Origin: Darksidea phi
Taxonomy: Eukaryota; Ascomycota; Dothideomycetes; Pleosporales; Lentitheciaceae
Direction of reading: 5' to 3'
DNA length: 64,000 bases
Assembly: GCA_030770425.1 (NCBI GenBank)
Contig: JASJFT010000002.1
Coordinates: forward strand, 310,001 to 374,000
In this document: positions 57,773-64,000 of the stretch, one piece after another
How positions within the stretch are numbered: position 1 is the stretch's first letter
How the letters are laid out: every line of letters starts with the position of its first letter
Program-made: the position numbers and the translations under genes
The notes under the pieces: generated by a model
Databases searched by the model: none
The model's input: only the letters and a program-made list of their open reading frames with translations
Told to the model about the DNA's origin: nothing

Positions 57773-60700
57773 CTAACCTCCGCGGCGACGTCCGGTATCC
57801 GGACCTTGATAGGAGCGGAATTGTGTACCAGGCGTATGGTACGCCCTATATTGTCTCCGCTGACGACCCTGCGACTCCAAAGAGCGGTCACCCTGTGCAT
57901 CGCGTAGCGCACTAGACCCGGGCTCATACGGAGGTTGGCGAGGAGGGATTAAATTCCGCTGTGACGGCGAGTAACCCGTGGATGGTGGAGGCTGAGGCTG
58001 GGACATGAACGACATCGGTGGTTGTGAGTGTGGAGGTGGAGGAGCCATATTAGCCGGGAGTATAGGCTGTCCCCCGTATTGGTGAATCTTAAGCGGTGGG
58101 TAAGGAGACATTGCTGATGTTGGTGGTGGGGGAGCTTGGAAGCTTCCTGGCGGTGGGACATAGCCTGAATGGTAAGAAGGCGGCCCGCTGTACGATGTTG
58201 GGCCACCATAGTGCTGCGGCGGTGGAGGCCCGTAAGGAGGAGGATATGATGTTGGAGGGTAGGCTGGCCTCGGGGGAGCAGGGTCGTAATGAGCAAAACG
58301 GAAGTTGATAGGGCCGCTAGGTGATTGACCTGAAGGCTTTGGTGGGAGTGATGAACTCAACGATGGGAGTTGTGGAGCGCTCGTCGTTAAGTATGGGCTC
58401 TGGTGAGGAGGTGGGTTAGTACTCGTCCTGTTTGGTTCTGGCTGGTAAGGCTGGGGGGGGCTGTTCGCATAGGACTGTGGTGCTTGCGATCCACTGAGGC
58501 TTCTAGCGCGCCCCCACTGCGATGATGCTGCATCTTGGGAGCCATGACGAGGAGGTGGATGTGCGGGTGCAGTGGTAGGTGACTGGTTGTACGACAGGGG
58601 TGGAGCTGAGGGTGAGGGGGTATAGCCGCCAAGCGAAGGGTGTCTTATGTCTTTGCTTATAGCATCTTGTTTGTCGTGTGCCCCTGAGGGACTGAAAGGT
58701 CGCGAAAGAAGTGGTGCAGCCCTCTGAGCTCGCTCGCGCTCTGCGACGGCCTTGCGTATGTTCTCGGGATTATCTGGCCGCATACTAGGCGGAACTCTTC
58801 CTTCAGCAAGAGCCTTTGCGTCGAGCATTGCGCGGATGGCATTAAGCGGATCTCTTCTGCGTAACGATTCCTCGCTCAGACCTGTCGAGTAGCCCGACAT
58901 CCTCGGGGTCCATTCTGGTCCATATCGGTTGGTCGACGGTGATGACGGTGGAGCATCGCCAGGTGGAGGTAGTGATATTGAGTGAACACCAGAGGAGCTT
59001 CGGTCAGGCGGTGGCCCTTGTCGGTGAACAATCGTGTCCAGTCCCGGTAGGCCGCTTCTAGTTGGTGTAGCACCATGATTAACGCTTACTCGACGGGTGG
59101 GTGCAGCAGCGGGAGTCTGCTCACGAGCAGGTACCTGCGACTCTCGCAATTTTGAGACTGGAACATCTCCATCGTCATTTAGCATGTCCATGATTCGATG
59201 CGTAGATCGTGCTGGAGTCTCATTTTTCAGTGGCTCCGGTTCTTTTGAAGGATGCACGCCGTTCGTCTCTGGCTGTGGAGCGCTCTGTTCGTGTGTATGT
59301 TGGTCGTACGAGGGCTCGACATAAACTTTGTCGGGCTCTGAAGCCATAATCGTTGATGTGGCGGGAAGTGGCTCAACCGGTGATGGAGCTCGTTGAAGCT
59401 CGTTTGGAGGAGCTGCCATCTCATGTTGGTGCTGCTCATCCTGCGAGGGGGCTCCTTGAGGTATACTGGCCGACAGAGACGCAAGCAGAAACAAAGCATC
59501 GGCCTGCTCGTTAGGTATGACTTTCGATAGTTGAGGTGTGCTCTCAACGTCCGTGGCGGCGTCGACCAGTCTCATAAAATTCCAGTGTGCGATGGCTTCT
59601 GTTCGATCCGGGCCGGCGAAGGTCGCAAATCCACCTGGAATATCCTCAAGGGAGTCGTCTGCGTCTTCATTGTTGGCAACAAAAGTCTTCCGCTCTTGGT
59701 CGAAACGCTTGCGAAGAATATCTTCGTCCAGCAAGCGTTCAGTTTCCACATACGCACGGCTGCGAGAAGCGAACTTCGAGCCAAGGCGATCATCCTCTAC
59801 TACTGTGGGAAAGTCAACACGTGTTGGCGCGATAATATGGTCCTACAAGATGTTAGAATGTGACTTTGCTATGCTGAACACGTACAAAACTCACCTCATC
59901 CTCAGTAGCGGCCCCATCAACACCCTTCATCTCCCTCTCGATCTGCTTCATGCGGTAGAAGCATTGCAGGAGTAAATCTTCTTGAAGGTCTTTGAAGCGT
60001 TGCTGTTTTGGTCAGCTCCGAATATTCAACATTATGTAGGTGGAATACATACGATATACTTTTGTTTCTCAATATGTTCTGTGGCTATGCGAACACGCTC
60101 AAGTTGGTCAAGCTTGTTTGTGCGTAAGGCATTGACCTGGGACAGCCGACTGTCCCTGTGCTGATCAAGGGCTGCCATGAGCGGTTTGTACTCAGGGCAT
60201 TGCTTGTAATAGTCAGGGTTTTTCTCCAGATTGTTGGTGGCGCGATTGGACAGCTCTTCCAAGATGTTTTTCTGGAGTTTAGCAAGGCTGCGATAGTTCA
60301 TCTTCAAGTTCAGCTGCCGTCGCAAATCTGTTTCAACATTGACGTCCGGATGCGGTGCGCGTCGCCGGCCAGGCAGTCGCCGGCCCAGTTTAGCAGGGGC
60401 ATCGCCATTGGTCGGAAGGACATGGAGCAGATTTTGGCTGCTTTCGACTCCAGCGATATGCTCAGGCTCAGGCGAGTTGGGCGCAGTTGAGGCATCTGTT
60501 AGTTCCGGTGGCTGGTCTTGAGATTCAGTCGGGGTCTGTGTTGTCCTGCGCTTCTTTCGGCGCGGTTGTTGTTCGGAAATGTCGCTTTGGGTCCGAGCAA
60601 GAACACCATTCGCGCGGGCGTTGACTGTTTTGCTGGACTGGGTGGAATCATCCGATGCGCGCCTCTTTCTGCTTGACGCCTTTGAGCCATTCGATGCTGA

Positions 60701-61208
60701 GCGAGATGCCGTTTTTTGCAAGTCTGGCGTCTGGTTTCCATTCACCGTATTCTGATCTGCGAACGAGCCCGCTGAAAGTCGGGGCGAACCAGAATCGGTC
60801 GAAAGTCGGGAGCGCTTGGCTGGACGCTCATCCTCGAGCTCTGAATGGGCGTCTTCGAAATGCGCAATGTCATTCAGCGAGCTGCGGCGACTGCTTGAGC
60901 TCGCGATTGATGGCGCACCCGAACTGTTGTGATTTGATGCTGTCTTTGCAGCACGACGGGTTGTCATGTGGAGAGGTGTTGATGGTGCAAGTCGCGACTT
61001 CCCTCCTGGAAGACTATTCCTTCGCTTAGCCTGCATGGCCTGGGAGCCGGAACTAGCGGCTGCGGCTACTTGGCATTAGCATGCGCGAGACTCAAGATGC
61101 CGGAGGGATGGAGAGGGATGGAGTGGACGGGGCAGACGTACCAGGCGCGGCCTTGAGCGGCGTGGTCGTCGGCGCCTTTGTTGCTTTATTCTTGCGCTTT
61201 GGCGGCAT
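57773..61208 (-). CDS. Large nuclear coiled-coil and proline-rich protein, unrecognised
   Basis: Four exons, 61142-61208, 60053-61065, 59895-60002 and 57773-59842, giving 1085 residues. It starts MPPKRKNKATKAPTTTP, very basic. Residues ~25-250 are Ser-rich with nuclear-signal-like clusters (KRSR, RKRR, RRKKRR). A conserved-looking helical region follows (GRRLPGRRRAPHPDVNVETDL, NLKMNYRSLAKLQKNILEEL, LEKNPDYYKQCPEYKPL, LQEDLLLQCFYRMKQIEREM), then DHIIAPTRVDFPTVVEDDRLGSKF. The second half is Pro/Gln/Tyr-rich low complexity ending GRRRGG. The helical block suggests a complex subunit, perhaps chromatin-linked. I do not recognise it and assign no function. Confidence 0.75.
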
Positions 61209-63558
61209 TGTGGTAACACCTGTACTTGGGAACAAGCAACCAGTTAGCCGTTATCCAGTGACCACATCTTATACACGAACCCGGCGGCTTTCGCAGCCAT
61301 CGCGTGAAACTTACAATAGAGCTGAATACCCACAAGGGCCAATGGTTTGCTGTAGTGGTTTGGAAATGCTTCACCGCGGAGCGTTGGTGAAGCGCAAGAC
61401 CTGCAAGCCAGCCCGCGTGGTCAGCTTCCTTGTGCAATCAAGTGCGCAATTCAAGCGCTGGGAAATGCGAGTTCGTGGCATAGAATGCAAGCATCCTGGA
61501 CATAGGGCTGGAGGCGTGCAGAAGTGACGTGGTGAACGTGGAGGTTACTTACCGTACTCAAGGCTCCGCAGCCCTTGGATTGACTGAGGAGGGCAGTGAT
61601 GCGGAAAGGATGGTCACAATATCAGAGACTCATTCTCCAAAGAATGGAGAACCAAGCACAGAGATTGCGGTTCGTCTTAAGGGTAGGTTAACTTGAGAAG
61701 GAGGAATAGGGAAAGCAACCCTGCAAAAGAAAATGCTCGACGTGGCGTGGATGCGGATAGAGGAGACGGCAATACCTGTCGCCGGAACACGCTAATGCGA
61801 GCAAAAGAAGAGGGAGGTAGCAAGTGTGCCCAAGGGTTTAACGGTCACCGGAGGGGTGGAGGTTGAGGTTTTGGTCGCAAATGGAAGCACTTCAGCGTGA
61901 GAGTTTGACAGGGACCTGTTCCTGATCCGGTTAGCGACCCCCGGGTTTAGCGCCACCATCTTACTCACACTCCGTGCAAAGCGCCGTGTTCAATGGGCAC
62001 AATAGAAAGCTATTGCTGATAGAATGAGTTGAGGCTTGCGACCTCAAGTTCTTGTGTTTGATCTACGAATATGCGACAGCTAACCGCACGCGGGCAGCGA
62101 CAGCCGCCTCGTGATGGACTGCAAACCCTGGAGCTGCAGGCGGCCGCGCCCAGCAAGCTTACCCAACGGGGCAATGCCATATGCATCGCCTCTCGGCCTT
62201 CCATGTTTCGTGATTCTTCGTGATTCTACCGATGATGTCCATTGCAGGACGTCCTCTTCTAGTCAAAGTCATCCTCCACCTCTTGGTATTCATCTCAGGT
62301 CTCGTGTCGCATGATATCCCTAGTTTCAGAGGCAAACGTCATTAGCCGTGACATTAAATGGTCCCGGAACTTCCCGTGTCGTCTTTGCGCTTTCGGACAA
62401 CATACACGGCGGATTGTCAAACATGATCAATTTGAAGGCATCAAAGGAGATTGATTAAACCGGTGGTGTAGAAAGCCGCCCCAGTCGCTGAACCCACCCG
62501 CGGGCTCTTTTGCAGTGCACCGCAGATAGAAGATCGCCATCTCCAGGATAAAATTCCATCTTTAGCTCCTCTCACTGTTCAAAGCATTCAGCGATACTTC
62601 GACGAGCTTTTTCACACGACTTCCCCTCAGCCTCAAGCTGTAAACCCTCAATGTCCGGTTCCTCCACGTCACACTTTTCCAAATGCTCCCATTGGCCACC
62701 CGCTCATGCACGTCAGCGGTGGATCAGCTCCCCTGGCGCCACGCTTAATTCAGCACCTGCAGCACGAATTTGTAACCATCCCGAAGATAACTTACGTGCC
62801 ACTGTGAGGTACCGTTAGAGTAGCCTAGAGTAGTCCAACGTCAACATCTGCAACACCTAACTCAGGGTACGAACTGCATCGCAACTGTGAGATAGTGCTG
62901 CTTCTAGTATGAGATTGAAATCCCTCTCTATATCAGTTTTGCCGACTTCTTACCCCGCATATTTCACTCTTGTATGCATTGTAGAAAGATAATTCTGAAT
63001 ATTCAATGTGAATTGCTAGCATCATCTGTATACCTATCGCATCGACTCTCAGATCCATCTCCAACCGCATGCATATCCATCCTCCCCACCCCAAGATATA
63101 TCCCGCTACCGTCAGTAGCGGTTGGCAACAACAAAAATAAGTAACTACTATTACGACCAGGGACTACTAGGTTTTCGGTAAGATTGGCCCATCTTTTTGT
63201 CTAATAGCCTACGCCGAAAATGTAGCCGAAAACGCCAGCCAGAACGCTCAACAAACAAGGTCCTCGAACCAGTGTGAGATGAAGATAAAGGAAAGTTGCC
63301 CTCATGAGGGACTGAACAGAAAAGAAACGCCTTCAGAGGCACTGGGTGAGCTTGCTCGTTGGATGAGACGGAAAAAGAGTTGTAAGTTTCATATCGCGTG
63401 GAAGAAAGCGTTACACATTACGTCCCCGACACATTAACGTCCGTAATGGATGCTATGCTCCGAGCATGCCATTGGCACATGCATCAGCAGCCTTGCTGGC
63501 GCGCTAGTACATGTCGGATCGAAGGCTTCCGGCCTGACTATACAACGTCCCGGTGCGT
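61209..63558. other. Long gene-free stretch
   Basis: About 2.35 kb. It contains the leader and promoter of the large coiled-coil gene, plus stretches of ordinary composition. Short open frames show no motif or splice support. Confidence 0.45.
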
Positions 63559-63938
63559 TTACCAGCCTGTTTCCACTTGTAAATTGACTTTGCGTCTACT
63601 TTGCGACGTACTACTCCTCGGCGAAGAATTCAATACAAAATCCGGAATTGGCGGCGTCATTTCCCTGCTCGGTGGTGAGGGACTCCGTGACGAGCTACCT
63701 TGCGGGCTGATGGCGCGGTGGAGAGGGCTTGGACTCGCAGCTCGGCTGCTGTTTGATCGCATCCGACTGTAGGGCCGAGGTGGACAAGTGATCATTTGCG
63801 TTGCAAGTGGGCTGGCGACGATGCTCGTTCCTGGAGTTGCGGCCGGAGGAGGCGTGGGACTTTCTGTCCGGAAGAGAGGGTGAATGTGGGCTTCGCTGAC
63901 AGCGGGGCTTGGTGGGCGTGATGTATCTGGTATCTAAA
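63559..63938 (-). CDS. Terminal exon of a gene continuing off the right edge
   Basis: A Ser/Pro-rich frame on the minus strand (PDTSRPPSPAVSEAHIHPLF .. SPPSREMTPPIPDFVLNSSP) follows a TTTTTAG acceptor-like site at about 63939 and ends at 63559. The matching upstream exon is cut off or not identifiable in the last 60 bases. The low-complexity style is that of a disordered tail, and the product is unknown. An overlapping frame starting at 63952 lies in a different register and is less likely. Confidence 0.4.
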
Positions 63939-64000
63939 AATTGAATCAGCATGGCTTCAATTGGTAGAGGCTGACATCCTTATGCTGCTGCAAAATTACA

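Noticed and set aside
61081..61527. 148-codon plus-strand open frame
   Set aside because: Overlaps the first exon and intron of the large coiled-coil gene in antisense and has no motif.

Overview
The window is nuclear DNA of a filamentous ascomycete (Pezizomycotina). Dothideomycetes is my best guess, from protein style rather than any database. The evidence is short introns of about 45-110 bases with GT..AG ends and CTAAC/CTAAT-like branch sites, compact single-copy housekeeping genes on both strands, serine/proline-rich fungal proteins, and degraded transposons carrying C-to-T (CpA to TpA) damage typical of repeat-induced point mutation (RIP). I re-spliced genes by eye; every multi-exon model given as confident sums to a whole number of codons.

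Left core (1-24.5 kb): a secreted M43-type metalloprotease, a CDC50/LEM3 flippase subunit, a SWIRM-domain protein, a 3.3 kb GC-rich gene-free stretch, an Sws1/Shu2-like SWIM zinc-finger protein, proteasome subunit Rpn8, peroxin Pex16, an HD-domain phosphohydrolase, a small membrane protein, an M1 aminopeptidase (nine exons), coproporphyrinogen III oxidase and the autophagy ubiquitin-like protein Atg8.

Accessory island (about 25.07-43.74 kb), between ATG8 and NCE101. It holds a very large intact gene for an RS-rich, Ulp1-protease-like, zinc-finger protein, flanked by inverted repeats of about 155-160 bp. Next to it lies a 4.2 kb Upf1-like SF1 helicase gene with seven in-frame TAG/TAA stops and no frameshift. 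These two genes share a near-identical leader of about 140 bp ending at their start codons. The island also contains a two-exon gene with 96-bp coding repeats ending at a perfect 28-bp palindrome, an intact two-exon BTB-like gene, a RIP-damaged Ty1/copia retrotransposon with one recognisable LTR, and a 14-copy minisatellite of about 61 bp.

Right core (44-64 kb): Nce101, a divergent ubiquitin-specific-protease-like protein, the tRNA methyltransferase Trm9 tail-to-tail with the CAAX protease Rce1, a serine-rich membrane-anchored protein, eIF6 (Tif6), an ESS2/DGCR14-type nuclear protein, a 1085-residue coiled-coil/proline-rich nuclear protein, and the last exon of a gene running off the right edge. 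The core genes are independent housekeeping functions (protein turnover, peroxisomes, autophagy, haem, lipid asymmetry, translation) with no shared pathway. The most unusual content is the shared-leader Ulp1/helicase pair. No tRNA, rRNA or CRISPR array was recognised.
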